A stretch of 64,000 bases of DNA from Pararhizobium antarcticum (GCF_001885585.1 NZ_LSRP01000085.1:62001-126000), one strand, 5' to 3'. Counted from the first letter of the stretch, positions 8,373 through 18,907 are shown. Notes: a model not told the origin generated them from the letters alone. Made by a program: numbers and translations.

Positions 8373-8840
8373 TTACGGTGCTGCGGCCGGTGCCTGCAGT
8401 TTTTCCTGCAGTTTCTTGGCAATGACGGGATCGGTCTGCGCGGCGCTGATCACGGTCTTGTAGTCTTCGACCGACATGTTCGGCGATGTCTCGACGGCCT
8501 TGATCATCTGCTGATTGGCCTCGTTCTGCAGTTTCTGCTTGGAAGTCGAATCCTTCGCCGCGCCGATCTTTGCAGAATAATCCTGACGCACCTTGTCGAC
8601 CTGCAGATAGGCGACGGCAAAGGCCTGCAGCTTCTCGTCGGAGATCGCGGCCGGCGCCGCCTGTTCCATGGACTGACCCTCGCTAGACCGGCCCTCGCTA
8701 GATTGGCCCTCGCTAGATTGGCCCTCGATCGGCTTGGCCTGCGGGGCGGTGTTTTGCTGGGCAAAGGCCGGCGCGCCGATGACGACGAGGCTGAGGACGG
8801 CAGCGCCGAGCGCGGCAATGGGCATGTGGCGAATGGTCAT
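8373..8840 (-). CDS. DUF4168-domain exported protein
   Basis: The product has 155 residues. A signal peptide ([21 protein letters not shown]) is followed by a low-complexity linker of GQSSE units, then the DUF4168 helical domain ([20 protein letters not shown] through [11 protein letters not shown]). The start at 8840 (MTIRHMP) has AAGGA eight bases upstream. Proteins of this family are small, helical and periplasmic or surface-located, with no known biochemical role. The linker is coded by 15-base tandem repeats, annotated separately, so its length may vary between strains. A hairpin terminator follows the gene. Confidence 0.8.
   Translation of the reverse strand: MTIRHMPIAALGAAVLSLVVIGAPAFAQQNTAPQAKPIEGQSSEGQSSEGRSSEGQSMEQAAPAAISDEKLQAFAVAYLQVDKVRQDYSAKIGAAKDSTSKQKLQNEANQQMIKAVETSPNMSVEDYKTVISAAQTDPVIAKKLQEKLQAPAAAP
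8676..8735 (-). repeat. 15-bp in-frame tandem repeat in the DUF4168 gene
   Basis: Four consecutive 15-base units (consensus GCCCTCGCTAGATTG on the plus strand), two of them identical, encode [10 protein letters not shown] pentapeptides in the linker after the signal peptide. Because the unit is a multiple of three, slippage changes only linker length. Confidence 0.85.
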
Positions 8841-9186
8841 TCGTTCAGTTCCTTCTCGGTTCTGTGTCTGAAGGACGGGACCAGCGCGAGACGACCCGCT
8901 TTGCCAGATAACCAACGTTGCAAAGACAAGCCTGCTTGCTGTTCCTGTCGACCGGGCACAGGGTCGGGGATCGATCGGGCGACAATGTGACCCTCGAAAG
9001 GGAGGAATGGGGCCATGTCCGGGTGATGTCTTGACCCTCGAACGGCCATTTCATGGCATGCGGTCGCCCTTACCGGAACAATTCGGCCCGTAAGCCGGTT
9101 CGTGTTATGCTTGCCGCGCGGGCCGGATCGCCCGCGACGAACACAGAGAAAAGACCCAGATAGCTGAACAGACAAGGAGGAACATC
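8841..9186. other. Divergent intergenic region between the DUF4168 and DUF1059 genes
   Basis: These 346 bases hold no credible gene. Two direct copies of TGACCCTCGAA occur at about 8988-8998 and 9032-9042. A possible general-stress (EcfG) promoter is annotated separately. Nothing else is recognisable. Confidence 0.5.
9075..9100 (+). promoter_or_regulatory. Possible EcfG-type stress promoter for the DUF1059 gene
   Basis: GGAAC at 9075-9079, then 17 bases, then GGTT at 9097-9100. The alphaproteobacterial EcfG consensus is GGAAC-N16/17-cGTT, so one position deviates. It lies about 85 bases before the DUF1059 start. This is a weak match and a prediction only. Confidence 0.3.
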
Positions 9187-9372
9187 ATGCGACTTTTTGA
9201 ATGCGGTTCTCTCGTGCCCGGTTGCGACTGGCACACCCGCGCCGACAGCGATGCGGAGGTCATCCGACGCACCGTCGACCATATGAAACAGACCCATGGC
9301 GAAACGACCATCCGCGAAAGCATGATCGAGAACATCCGCGCCCGCCTCGTCAACGAGACGAAGGCAGCCTGA
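9187..9372 (+). CDS. DUF1059 small protein
   Basis: The 61-residue product has the DUF1059 signature: ECGSLVPGCDWHTRADSDAE with two cysteines spaced as in the family, then a helix with HMKQTHGE and a C-terminal helix IRARLVNE. The start ATG 9187 has a perfect AGGAGG-type ribosome-binding site six bases upstream, indicating strong translation. Members are small cytoplasmic proteins of unknown function, often stress-linked. The tRNA nucleotidyltransferase gene converges on it with a 6-base gap. Confidence 0.85.
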   Translation: MRLFECGSLVPGCDWHTRADSDAEVIRRTVDHMKQTHGETTIRESMIENIRARLVNETKAA

Positions 9373-9378
9373 CCGGCG

Positions 9379-10632
9379 TCAGGATACCATCGATCCCAGC
9401 CGGGCAACCAGCGTTGCCCGGTCCGCATGAAAGTTTCCCTCCACCCACTGCTTTTCCAAGGCCGCCAGGATTTCCCCGACACGCGGCCCAGCCGTGATAC
9501 CGGTCTGAAGGACGTCGGTTCCGGACAGCGGAAAAACTGGCTTTTTCCAATCTGCCGCACGCGTCAGGAGACGCTGCAGCTTGCCCATCTGCGGCAGCAG
9601 CGCCGGGTCGTTCTCTGCTTTCGCGCGAAGGCCGGCGAGCATCAGCTTCAGCCTGGGAATGATCCCTGCCGGGCCGTACCAGTAGAGCAGCCGATCGAAG
9701 GCGGTGTCGGCGATCGTATCGGCGACAGGTGGCGATGTCGCCCATTGCTGTAAAGAACCGCCCTCGACCTTCGACAGCCGCAAACGCGCGGCCATCGCTT
9801 CCAGCCGTTCCGCATCGGGCGGCACGATCGCCGCGAGGCGCAGCAGCGGGTCCGGCTGCCACTGCAGGACGGTTTCGGCCGCAACCAGGGCCGGGATCGC
9901 ATCGATACCCCATTTTTCCGTCTCGGGCAGGACGGCGGTCAGAACACCGGCCTGCCGCATCCAGAGCAGGGCGCGGCCCGGATCGCGCGCGCCAAGCAGC
10001 TTTTTCGTCTCCGACCAGATACGCTCGGCCGACAGTGTCGAGAGTTTGGATTTCGCTTGCGCGCAGGCCCGCAGACCATCGGCATCGGGGCGGCCCGAGC
10101 CGTAAAAGGCAAAGAAGCGGAAGAACCGCAGAACCCTGAGATAATCTTCCGCAACACGCGCCTGCGCATCGCCGATAAAGCGCACCGTGCGGGTCTCGAT
10201 GTCGGCCATGCCACCGATGAGATCGATGACCTCGCCGTTTGCATCCGCATAGAGCGCGTTGATCGTCAGGTCCCGGCGCGCCGCATCCACCGTCCAGTCG
10301 GTTCCAAAAGCAACCTCGGCATGGCGACCGTCGGTCTCGACATCGCGGCGCAGCGTGGTGACCTCGAACGGCTGCCGGTCGATCACCAGCGTGACGGTGC
10401 CATGCGCAATCCCGGTCGGGACCGATTTGATGCCGGCTGCCTGCGCCCGGCGGACGACCTCGTCCGGAAGGAGCGTCGTCGCCATGTCGATATCGCCGAC
10501 CGCAAGCCCCATCAGGGCGTTGCGCACGGCGCCGCCCACGATACGCACTTCGCCACCATCGGCATTCAACAGATCAAAGACGCGTCGCAGCGCCGGCGCC
10601 GAAAACCAGGTTTCGGCGGCAATCGAGGTCAT
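9379..10632 (-). CDS. cca: tRNA nucleotidyltransferase / poly(A) polymerase family (CCA-adding type)
   Basis: The 417-residue product belongs to the class II nucleotidyltransferases, which add or repair the tRNA 3' CCA end or polyadenylate RNA. The head-domain motif GGAVRNALMGLAVGDIDMAT carries the catalytic DxD. RRDLTINALYAD, which binds nucleotide, and RVAEDYLRVLRFFRFFAFYG follow. The C-terminal half is helical and lacks an HD domain. The start overlaps the stop of the NUDIX gene by ATGA (10629-10632), so the three genes 11890 to 9379 form one coupled operon. CCA-adding versus poly(A) activity cannot be separated by eye; rhizobial homologues are usually called CCA enzymes. Confidence 0.9.
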   Translation of the reverse strand: MTSIAAETWFSAPALRRVFDLLNADGGEVRIVGGAVRNALMGLAVGDIDMATTLLPDEVVRRAQAAGIKSVPTGIAHGTVTLVIDRQPFEVTTLRRDVETDGRHAEVAFGTDWTVDAARRDLTINALYADANGEVIDLIGGMADIETRTVRFIGDAQARVAEDYLRVLRFFRFFAFYGSGRPDADGLRACAQAKSKLSTLSAERIWSETKKLLGARDPGRALLWMRQAGVLTAVLPETEKWGIDAIPALVAAETVLQWQPDPLLRLAAIVPPDAERLEAMAARLRLSKVEGGSLQQWATSPPVADTIADTAFDRLLYWYGPAGIIPRLKLMLAGLRAKAENDPALLPQMGKLQRLLTRAADWKKPVFPLSGTDVLQTGITAGPRVGEILAALEKQWVEGNFHADRATLVARLGSMVS

Positions 10633-11270
10633 GCGTAAAGCCTTTCATAGAGCATCCGGACAATTCCCGCCGTGATACCCCAGATGTTGCGATCGCCATA
10701 GGGCATGCTGTAAAATTGCCGCTCGGCGCCCTGCCAGTGGGCAAGGCCCGTGCCGTGATTGCGCGGATCCATCAGGAACGACAAGGGCACGTCGAAGATC
10801 GCCTCGACCTCGGTCGGGTTTGCAACGAGATCGAAACCGGGCCGGACGATGGCCAGCACTGGAATGATCCGGAAACCCGACAGCGCCATATAATGCGGCA
10901 GGCGGCCGATCGGCTCGACGAAGCGGCGATCAAGGCCGATCTCCTCCTCGGCCTCGCGCAGCGCGGCCACTTCCGGCGTGTCATCGGCCGCGTCGATGGC
11001 CCCACCTGGAAAGGACACCTGGCCGGAATGCTTGCGCAGCGTCGCTGTCCGCTGGGTGAAGATCACCCGCGCATCCGCGCCATCATCAACGACCGGCACC
11101 AGCACGGCGGCGTCCTTCAACTGCAAGGTCTCAAGATAGGGAACAACATCCGGATTGAGCAGGAAATCGCCATGTTCGCGCCAGGCATCGTCGATCGGGC
11201 TGCCGGTCTGGGCAAGGGCCCGACGGCGAAAACCTTCGGCAGAAAACAGATTGCTCTGGAGAACGGTCAT
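10629..11270 (-). CDS. NUDIX hydrolase, CoA pyrophosphatase-like
   Basis: The product has 213 residues. The NUDIX box GGAIDAADDTPEVAALREAEEEIGL (residues split over about 95-120) fits GX5EX7REUXEEXGU, and the preceding segment RTATLRKHSGQVSFPGG is typical of the CoA-pyrophosphatase (NudL/YeaB) subgroup. Such enzymes hydrolyse CoA or its derivatives to phosphopantetheine and 3',5'-ADP. The start at 11270 (MTVLQSNLF) overlaps the DUF1285 stop by ATGA, which decides it. The gene is the middle member of a coupled three-gene operon with the CCA-type enzyme downstream. Confidence 0.88.
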   Translation of the reverse strand: MTVLQSNLFSAEGFRRRALAQTGSPIDDAWREHGDFLLNPDVVPYLETLQLKDAAVLVPVVDDGADARVIFTQRTATLRKHSGQVSFPGGAIDAADDTPEVAALREAEEEIGLDRRFVEPIGRLPHYMALSGFRIIPVLAIVRPGFDLVANPTEVEAIFDVPLSFLMDPRNHGTGLAHWQGAERQFYSMPYGDRNIWGITAGIVRMLYERLYA

Positions 11271-11890
11271 TTCGACAGCATGTCCAGCTCGGCGGCCGGC
11301 ATGACCGGAAACACGGCCCCGCACGAGCGCAGCGCAAACATCGCCACACCATCGATTACGACTGTTTCGCCGAGCGCCACCAGATCATACATGACAGGGC
11401 GCGAAACCAGCGCCTGGAGCCGGCCGCGCACATGCAAATAGGGCTTCAGTTCCTTGTTGTCGCCATGAATGACGAACTGCAGCGGATGCTCCGGCCCCGC
11501 CTCGACGACATCGCCGACATTGGTGCGGAAGGTCAGGATCGGTTGGCCGTCGCGATCGCCGACATTCATCTCGACCGCGATGAAATGCGCATCGACGACG
11601 CGGATGCCGACCTTTTCCACAGGCGTGACGAGATAGGTCCTGCCATCTTCCTCCTTGCGCAGCACGGTGGAAAAAAGCCGCACCAGCGGTTGCCGACCGA
11701 TCGGCGTACCCATGTAGAACCATGTGCCATCGGCGCGGATCTCCATGTCGATATCGCCACAAAACGGCGGATTCCAACGCTCTATGGGCGGCAGGCCCTT
11801 GTTCCCGTCGCCCGTCTGGCCGGCGGCACGGGTAATCAGCGCCGCCAGACCGGCGGCATCTGCTGCCGCGTGTATTTTCGCCTCTGCCAT
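11267..11890 (-). CDS. DUF1285 family protein
   Basis: This 207-residue soluble protein matches DUF1285. Near the N terminus is PPIERWNPPFCGDIDMEIRADG, followed by GTWFYMGTPIGR, RLFSTVLRKE and a beta-rich C-terminal half (RVVDAHFIAVEMNV, LHVRGRLQALVSRPVMYDL). The family is conserved in proteobacteria, and structures show a beta-fold, but no activity is established. It is the first gene of the operon with a NUDIX hydrolase and a CCA-type enzyme, linked by a 4-base overlap. It is divergent from the MoxR operon across about 180 bases. Confidence 0.85.
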   Translation of the reverse strand: MAEAKIHAAADAAGLAALITRAAGQTGDGNKGLPPIERWNPPFCGDIDMEIRADGTWFYMGTPIGRQPLVRLFSTVLRKEEDGRTYLVTPVEKVGIRVVDAHFIAVEMNVGDRDGQPILTFRTNVGDVVEAGPEHPLQFVIHGDNKELKPYLHVRGRLQALVSRPVMYDLVALGETVVIDGVAMFALRSCGAVFPVMPAAELDMLSK

Positions 11891-12069
11891 CGTTCCGTCC
11901 CGTTTGGTGGTGATCGTGCCCGAATGCTGTCCGGGCTTCGTATCCTTCTCACGAGATAGTGCAGTGCCCTTGGCTTGTCAGCCGCCGGGCATAGCCTAGA
12001 TTGAAAAAGACGATCGAAACAGCATATTTCGCGATTCGGCGATCCGCCGACCGGCCACTGGAGACGACG

Positions 12070-13083
<1,014 letters not shown>

Positions 13084-13099
13084 GCCCAGGGAAGAGTGA

Positions 13100-14020
13100 A
13101 TGGCTGCGATCGGGCAAAGCGTTGAACCGACACCTTCAGGAGACGTGCTTCACCGCGCCCAGCAGCGCGCCATGCTCATTCCCGACTGCATGGTCGAGGC
13201 CAAACGCATCGCCAACACCGTGATTTCCGGCTGGCACGGGCGGCGCAAGCGCGGCGTGGGTGAAAACTTCTGGCAATTCCGACCCTATAGCGACGGCGAA
13301 AGCCTGTCGCGCATCGACTGGCGCCGTTCGGCCCGCGACGATCACACCTATGTCCGCGACCGCGAATGGGAAGCCGCCCACACGATCTGGCTGTGGGCCG
13401 ACCTGTCGCCATCGATGATGTACAAATCCCGCTTCGGCGCGGTGTCCAAGGAAAGCCGGGCGCTGGTGCTGATGCTGGCGCTTGCGGAAATCCTCGCGCG
13501 GTCCGGCGAGCGCATCGGCTGCCCCGGCATCATGGAACCGGTGTCCGCCCGCAATGCTGCCGAACGGCTGGCAACGGCGCTGATGCACACGCCGCTGTCG
13601 GGCGGCCTGCCCGAGACCCAGATGATCCGGGGATCAAGCGACCTGATCCTGATCGGTGATTTTCTCGATCCGACCGATCGCATCATGGCACGGCTCGGGC
13701 CGCTGGCCCGGCGCGGACTGCGCGGCCACGTGGTCGAGGTTGCCGACCCCGCCGAGGAAAGTTTTCCCTATGCCGGGCGGACCGAATTCACCGACCCCGA
13801 AACTGGCGAGAAACTGACCGCCGGCCGCGCCGAGATCGTCCGCGACGACTATCGCCGCGCCTATCTTGCCCGGCGCGACACAATGGGCGAAAGCCTGCGC
13901 CATCTCGGCTGGACGTTCACGCCGCATCGCACCGACCATCTCGCCTCCGAAGCTTTGGTTGCCGTCCACATGTATCTGTCGGGCATGCCGGGACGCGCCA
14001 CCCATGGAGGCCAATTGTGA
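13100..14020 (+). CDS. DUF58-domain protein
   Basis: This 306-residue soluble protein of the DUF58 family normally partners with MoxR ATPases. The hallmark GRRKRGVGENFWQFRPYSDGESLSRIDWRRSAR is present around residues 47-80, and WLWADLSPSMMY resembles a degenerate VWA MIDAS motif (DxSxS). The start ATG 13100 lies 16 bases after the moxR stop. Its stop overlaps the GTG start of the next gene (GTGA). It probably links the ATPase to the membrane-bound BatA-like protein; the biochemical role is unproven in any rhizobium. Confidence 0.9.
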   Translation: MAAIGQSVEPTPSGDVLHRAQQRAMLIPDCMVEAKRIANTVISGWHGRRKRGVGENFWQFRPYSDGESLSRIDWRRSARDDHTYVRDREWEAAHTIWLWADLSPSMMYKSRFGAVSKESRALVLMLALAEILARSGERIGCPGIMEPVSARNAAERLATALMHTPLSGGLPETQMIRGSSDLILIGDFLDPTDRIMARLGPLARRGLRGHVVEVADPAEESFPYAGRTEFTDPETGEKLTAGRAEIVRDDYRRAYLARRDTMGESLRHLGWTFTPHRTDHLASEALVAVHMYLSGMPGRATHGGQL

Positions 14021-16827
14021 GCGGCCTGTCCTTCCTCTTCGCCAATCCGCTGATGCTGGCGGCGCTCGTCGCCCTGCCCGCCATCTGGTGGCTGCTGCGG
14101 CTGACGCCTCCAAAGCCGGTGACGGAAGTCTTTCCGCCGCTGCGCATCCTCGCCTCCGTTCTGAAGCGCGAGGAAACGCCGTCGAAAAGCCCGTGGTGGC
14201 TGACGCTTCTGCGCATGCTGATGGCGGCCGCCGTGATCCTTGCGATCGCCGACCCGGTGTTCAATCCGCGCACCAACACGCTCTCTGCCGAGGGGCCGCT
14301 GGTTCTTCTGATCGACAACAGCTGGGCGACCGCCAGCGACTGGGAACGCCGCGTCGAAACCGCAGATGCGCTGATCGGCGATGCCGAGGCCAGGGATCTG
14401 CCCGTCTCGATTGCGTTTACCACGGACCGCGAGCACAATGCCGTCCCGGCCTCTGCCGCGACAGCCCGCAACCGGCTCGCCGCTGCTGCGCCGCAACCGT
14501 TGCGAGCAGACCGCAAGACGGCAGTCGAGGCAATCACGACTGCGCTGGATGCTACACGGATCGGAACCCTGGCGTTCCTGTCCGACGGCATCGCGACCGG
14601 GGACGATACGGCCATGACGGATCTCGCCAGCCTTGCCCCACAAAATCTCCGGCTGATCGCGGGTGACGGCGAACAGGCGCTGGCGATGACCGATTCGGCC
14701 AATGAATCCGATGCCATGGCGGTCACGGCCAGCCGCCTCAACAAAGCTGTGGCACGCACCGTCCCGATCACCGCCTATGACACGCGGGGACGCGCGATCG
14801 CCAATGGTACGATCGCCTTTGCCGCCGGGGAAGGCACCGCCAAGGGCACGATTGCCGCTCCGTTCGAACTGCGCAACGATTTTGCCCGCATCGGCATGGA
14901 CGGCGCGGCGAGCGCCGGCGGGACCTTCCTGCTCGACGACGGGTTCCGTCGCCGTCGCGTGGCACTCCTGTCGGGCGAAGCGCGCGACCTGTCGCAGCCT
15001 CTGTTGTCGCCGCTCTACTATATCAATCGCGCGCTTGCGCCCTATGCCGAACTGATCCAGCCCGAAGAGGCAGATCTTGCCTTGGCGATCCCCGCGCTTC
15101 TGGAACAGAAGCCGTCCGTGCTGATAATGGCCGATATCGGCCGCCTGCCGGAGCAGAGCTATGCGCCGATCAGCCAGTGGATCGAGAATGGCGGCACGCT
15201 GATCCGCTTTGCCGGGCCGCGCCTTGCAGCCGCGCCCTCCGACGATCCGCTGGTGCCGGTCACGCTGCGACAGGGCGAACGCGCCCTCGGCGGCGCCTTG
15301 TCCTGGTCCGAGCCGCAGGCTTTGGCCGACTATCCCGCGCTGAGCCCGTTTGCCGGCATGGCGCGGCCGCAGGATATTCTGGTCAAGCGCCAGGTTCTGG
15401 CCGAACCGACGGCCGATCTGGCCGAGCGCACCTGGGCAAGTCTTGCCGACGGCACGCCGCTGGTGACCACCCGAACCACCGGTGCCGGCCGCATCGTCCT
15501 GTTCCATGTCAGCGCCGAAGCGACATGGTCCAACCTGCCGATCTCGGGCGATTTCGTCGAGATGCTGCGCCGCAGCGTTCAACTGGCGCGCGGCGGCGGT
15601 GTCGCCAGCGACGGCAATGCACAGGCGCAGACGCTCGCGCCCTACCGCCTGCTGAATGCCGATGGCGTGCTGGTCAGCGAAACCGGCAAGGCCCGTCCGC
15701 TGGAGGTGGCCACCGGTACGGCACCCGTCTCCACAGCGGAACACCCGCCCGGTCTCTATGGCTCGGAAGACGGCTTCACCGCCCTCAACCTCCTGCCGCG
15801 CAATGCCGAGCTGGCGCCGATCGATACGACCGGCCTTGCAACCGCCTATACCAGCGAACCGCTGATCGGCACCGAAGCCGTGTCGCTGAAACCGGCGCTC
15901 TTCACGCTTGCCATGATCCTGCTTTTGATCGACAGCCTCGTCGTCCTGTTCATGGCCGGTGTCTTCGCACGGATGCGCCTGCCGCGGACCGCCACTGCCA
16001 GCCTGCTGGCGCTTGCCGCCGCAGCCCTGATCCTCAACCCCGGCCCGGTAATGGCGCAGGACTTAAAACCCGGCGACGATACGATCCTCGAGCGCCTCGA
16101 CCGGACGCATCTCGCCTATGTCGTCACCGGCGAGGCGGAGGTCGATCGCCTCTCCGAGCGCGGGCTGTCCGGCCTCACCGATTTCCTCACCTATCGCACG
16201 ACGCTCGAGCCCGGCCTGCCTGTCGGCCTCGACATCGCCTCGGATGAGCTTGCCTTCTATCCGCTGATCTACTGGCCTGTGTCCGCCAATGCGCCGATGC
16301 CGAGCCCGCAGGCGGTCAGCCGCATCGACGCCTATATGCGCGCCGGCGGTACGGTTCTCTTCGATACACGCGACCAGTTTTCATCCCTCGGTGGCTCGGG
16401 CGGCAACAGTCCGAACGGCGATCGCCTGCAGGCGATCCTCGCCAATCTCGACATTCCCCCGCTGGAACCCGTTCCAACCGACAACGTGCTGACCAAGTCC
16501 TTCTACCTGCTCTCGAATTTTCCAGGTCGCTACAATGGCAGCCCGCTGTGGATCGAGGCGCAGCCGGAAAACAGCGAGGACCAGAGCGGGCGACCGGCGC
16601 GCTCCGGTGATGGCGTTTCGCCGATCATGATCACCGGCAATGATTTTGCCGGTGCTTGGGCCGTCGATGCCAGCGGTGTCGCACTTTTGCCCACCGTCCC
16701 GCCGGACGAGACTCAGCGCGAGCATGCGTTTCGCGCCGGGGTGAATATCATGATGTACATGCTCACCGGCAACTACAAGGCCGATCAGGTCCATATACCC
16801 GCGCTGCTCGAGCGGCTCGGACAATGA
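14017..16827 (+). CDS. BatA-like / DUF4159 membrane protein
   Basis: The 936-residue product begins at GTG 14017, overlapping the DUF58 stop. An N-terminal BatA-like part has two helices (residues about 6-24 and 66-83) and a VWA-like segment (LVLLIDNSWATASDWERR). A glutamine-amidotransferase-like region follows (ALLEQKPSVLIMADIGRLP). Two further helices lie at about 627-648 and 660-678. The C-terminal DUF4159 domain begins near residue 690 (ARLDRTHLAY-like context, ISDELAFYPLIYW, YMRAGGTVLFDTRDQF). The architecture suggests large periplasmic domains. It is a central part of the MoxR operon, related to the Bat aerotolerance systems of Bacteroides, but the function here is unknown. Confidence 0.87.
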   Translation: MSGLSFLFANPLMLAALVALPAIWWLLRLTPPKPVTEVFPPLRILASVLKREETPSKSPWWLTLLRMLMAAAVILAIADPVFNPRTNTLSAEGPLVLLIDNSWATASDWERRVETADALIGDAEARDLPVSIAFTTDREHNAVPASAATARNRLAAAAPQPLRADRKTAVEAITTALDATRIGTLAFLSDGIATGDDTAMTDLASLAPQNLRLIAGDGEQALAMTDSANESDAMAVTASRLNKAVARTVPITAYDTRGRAIANGTIAFAAGEGTAKGTIAAPFELRNDFARIGMDGAASAGGTFLLDDGFRRRRVALLSGEARDLSQPLLSPLYYINRALAPYAELIQPEEADLALAIPALLEQKPSVLIMADIGRLPEQSYAPISQWIENGGTLIRFAGPRLAAAPSDDPLVPVTLRQGERALGGALSWSEPQALADYPALSPFAGMARPQDILVKRQVLAEPTADLAERTWASLADGTPLVTTRTTGAGRIVLFHVSAEATWSNLPISGDFVEMLRRSVQLARGGGVASDGNAQAQTLAPYRLLNADGVLVSETGKARPLEVATGTAPVSTAEHPPGLYGSEDGFTALNLLPRNAELAPIDTTGLATAYTSEPLIGTEAVSLKPALFTLAMILLLIDSLVVLFMAGVFARMRLPRTATASLLALAAAALILNPGPVMAQDLKPGDDTILERLDRTHLAYVVTGEAEVDRLSERGLSGLTDFLTYRTTLEPGLPVGLDIASDELAFYPLIYWPVSANAPMPSPQAVSRIDAYMRAGGTVLFDTRDQFSSLGGSGGNSPNGDRLQAILANLDIPPLEPVPTDNVLTKSFYLLSNFPGRYNGSPLWIEAQPENSEDQSGRPARSGDGVSPIMITGNDFAGAWAVDASGVALLPTVPPDETQREHAFRAGVNIMMYMLTGNYKADQVHIPALLERLGQ

Positions 16828-16837
16828 GGACGCGCCG

Positions 16838-18907
16838 ATGACAGTCGATTTCCTGCCCCTTCTCGCCTGGCCCGTGATCGCCCTCATAGCCGTGCTCGCG
16901 CTGATGGTGTCGGCGCTCGGCTTCTGGCGTGGCGTGCGCGGAACGACCTTGCGTGCAGCAGCGCTCGCAGCGCTATGTCTTGCCATCGCCAACCCCGTCT
17001 TCTTCCAAGAAGAACGCGAACCGCTATCGAGTATCGTTGCCGTCGTCGTCGATCGCAGCCAGAGCCAGGATGATGCCGGGCGTCGGCAGATGACCGATGA
17101 AGCCCTTGCGACCCTGAAGGAGCGCCTGGCGAAGTTTCCGCAGATCGAGGCGCGCATCGTCGAGGCGGCGGACGATCCGGACACCGAGACGCCGTCGACA
17201 AAACTGTTTTCGGCACTCTCGACAGCCCTTGCCGATGTGCCGCCAGCCCGTGTCGGCGGTGCGATCTTCATCACCGACGGCCAGATCCACGACGTGCCCG
17301 ACGTCAACCAGCCGCTCGGGTTCGATGCGCCGATTCACGGGCTGATCACCGGTCGGCCCGACGAATTCGACCGGCGCATCGAAGTGGTCAGCGGCCCGCG
17401 CTTCGGCATTGTCGGCGAAGAGCAGACGGTGACCTTCCGGGTCATCGACGACGGGCAGGCACCGGGTGGCACGGCCGAAGTGCGGATCAGTCTCAACGGT
17501 AACGAAATCGCCACGGAACAGACCGAGCCGGGCACCGACGTGCCGTTTGCCTTCACCGTTCCGCGCGGCGGCAACAACATCCTTGAATTTGCGGTCAGTC
17601 CCGTGCCCGGCGAAGTGACGGAGGCCAACAATCGCGCCGTGCACGTGCTCGACGGCATCCGCGAGAACCTGCGCGTGCTGCTTGTCTCGGGTGAGCCCCA
17701 TGCCGGCGAACGCGCCTGGCGCAATCTCCTGAAATCGGACGCGTCCGTCGATCTGGTGCATTTCACAATTCTGCGCCCGCCGGAAAAGCAGGACGGCACG
17801 CCGATCAACGAATTGTCGCTGATCGCCTTCCCGACGCGCGAGTTGTTTGTCGACAAGATCTCGGAATTCGACCTGATCATCTTCGACCGCTACCAGCATC
17901 GCGGTGTGCTGCCGATCCTCTATTACGACAACATCGCCCAATATGTGGAAAACGGCGGCGCGCTTCTGATTGCAGCCGGGCCGGAACATGCCGGCGACGA
18001 TTCGATTGCGACGACACCGCTGTCCGCAGTCCTGCCGGCAAGCCCGACGGGCGTCATGAACGAAGAGGCCTTCTATCCGCGCCTGTCGGAAGATGGCAAG
18101 AAACATCCGGTCACCCGCGGGCTGGAAGGCGCCGGCAGCGAACCGCCGCAATGGGGCCGCTGGTTCCGCACCGTCGATGTGCAGCAACCGCTTGGCCAGA
18201 CCGTGATGAATGCCGCCGACGGCAAGCCGCTGCTGGTGCTCAACCGTGTCGGCAAGGGCCGCGTCGCCATGCTTCTGTCGGATCAGGGCTGGCTCTGGGC
18301 GCGCGGCTTCGAGGGCGGCGGCCCGAGCGTTTCGCTCTACCGCCGCACCGCCCACTGGCTGATGCAGGAACCGGCTCTGGAAGAGGAAGCCTTGACGGCA
18401 CGCGCCGCCAACCGCGCCCTGGAGATCACCCGCCAGACCATCCAGGGCGATCCGGGCGCTGCCACGGTGACGACGCCGTCGGGCAAGACCGAACAGGTGC
18501 CGCTGATCGAAAGCGAACCCGGCCTCTACAAGGCCGACCTTGGCAGCAGCGAGACCGGACTTTTCGAAATCGCCAATGGCGAACTGACCACGCTTGTCCA
18601 TGTGGGCAGCGTCGATGCGCCGGAGTTCAAGGCGACGATCTCGACCGAGGAGACGCTGAAGCCCTGGGCCGATAAGACCAAGGGGCTGGTGCGCCGTGTC
18701 GCCGACGCCTCCGGGACCATCGACCTGCCGCCGATCCTGCCTGTGCGCGGTGCGCTGCGGGTGGCCGACGACCAGCGCCTGTCGCTGCGCATGACCGACG
18801 AGACCATCCTCAAGGGGGTCAACTCCCTCCCCCTGTTTGCCGGTCTCCTCGGCCTTGCCGCCCTGCTCTTCGCGATGTCCGCCACATGGTACCGCGAGGG
18901 GCGGTGA
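16838..18907 (+). CDS. Membrane-anchored VWA/GATase1-like protein of the MoxR operon
   Basis: The product has 689 residues. Two N-terminal helices (about residues 8-28 and 35-53) precede a VWA-like segment (IVAVVVDRSQSQDD) and AIFITDGQIHDVP. Beta-sandwich stretches and a GATase1-like central domain (LRVLLVSGEPHAGERAWRNLL, YVENGGALLIAAGPEH) follow, and a C-terminal helix (LPLFAGLLGLAALLFAMSATW). The layout mirrors BatB/membrane VWA proteins encoded with MoxR and DUF58. It starts 10 bases after the DUF4159 gene. Its stop overlaps the GTG start of the GNAT gene. It is probably a periplasm-facing partner of the DUF4159 protein. Confidence 0.83.
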   Translation: MTVDFLPLLAWPVIALIAVLALMVSALGFWRGVRGTTLRAAALAALCLAIANPVFFQEEREPLSSIVAVVVDRSQSQDDAGRRQMTDEALATLKERLAKFPQIEARIVEAADDPDTETPSTKLFSALSTALADVPPARVGGAIFITDGQIHDVPDVNQPLGFDAPIHGLITGRPDEFDRRIEVVSGPRFGIVGEEQTVTFRVIDDGQAPGGTAEVRISLNGNEIATEQTEPGTDVPFAFTVPRGGNNILEFAVSPVPGEVTEANNRAVHVLDGIRENLRVLLVSGEPHAGERAWRNLLKSDASVDLVHFTILRPPEKQDGTPINELSLIAFPTRELFVDKISEFDLIIFDRYQHRGVLPILYYDNIAQYVENGGALLIAAGPEHAGDDSIATTPLSAVLPASPTGVMNEEAFYPRLSEDGKKHPVTRGLEGAGSEPPQWGRWFRTVDVQQPLGQTVMNAADGKPLLVLNRVGKGRVAMLLSDQGWLWARGFEGGGPSVSLYRRTAHWLMQEPALEEEALTARAANRALEITRQTIQGDPGAATVTTPSGKTEQVPLIESEPGLYKADLGSSETGLFEIANGELTTLVHVGSVDAPEFKATISTEETLKPWADKTKGLVRRVADASGTIDLPPILPVRGALRVADDQRLSLRMTDETILKGVNSLPLFAGLLGLAALLFAMSATWYREGR

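Noticed and set aside
8920-8980. EcfG-type promoter for the DUF4168 gene
   Set aside because: On the minus strand GGAAC and CGTT are present but about 23 bases apart, outside the 16-17 base spacing.
13861-15744. 627-codon minus-strand open frame over the DUF58/DUF4159 genes
   Set aside because: The product is Arg/Gly/Asp-rich without recognisable domains, while the plus-strand genes have clear families and coupled starts.
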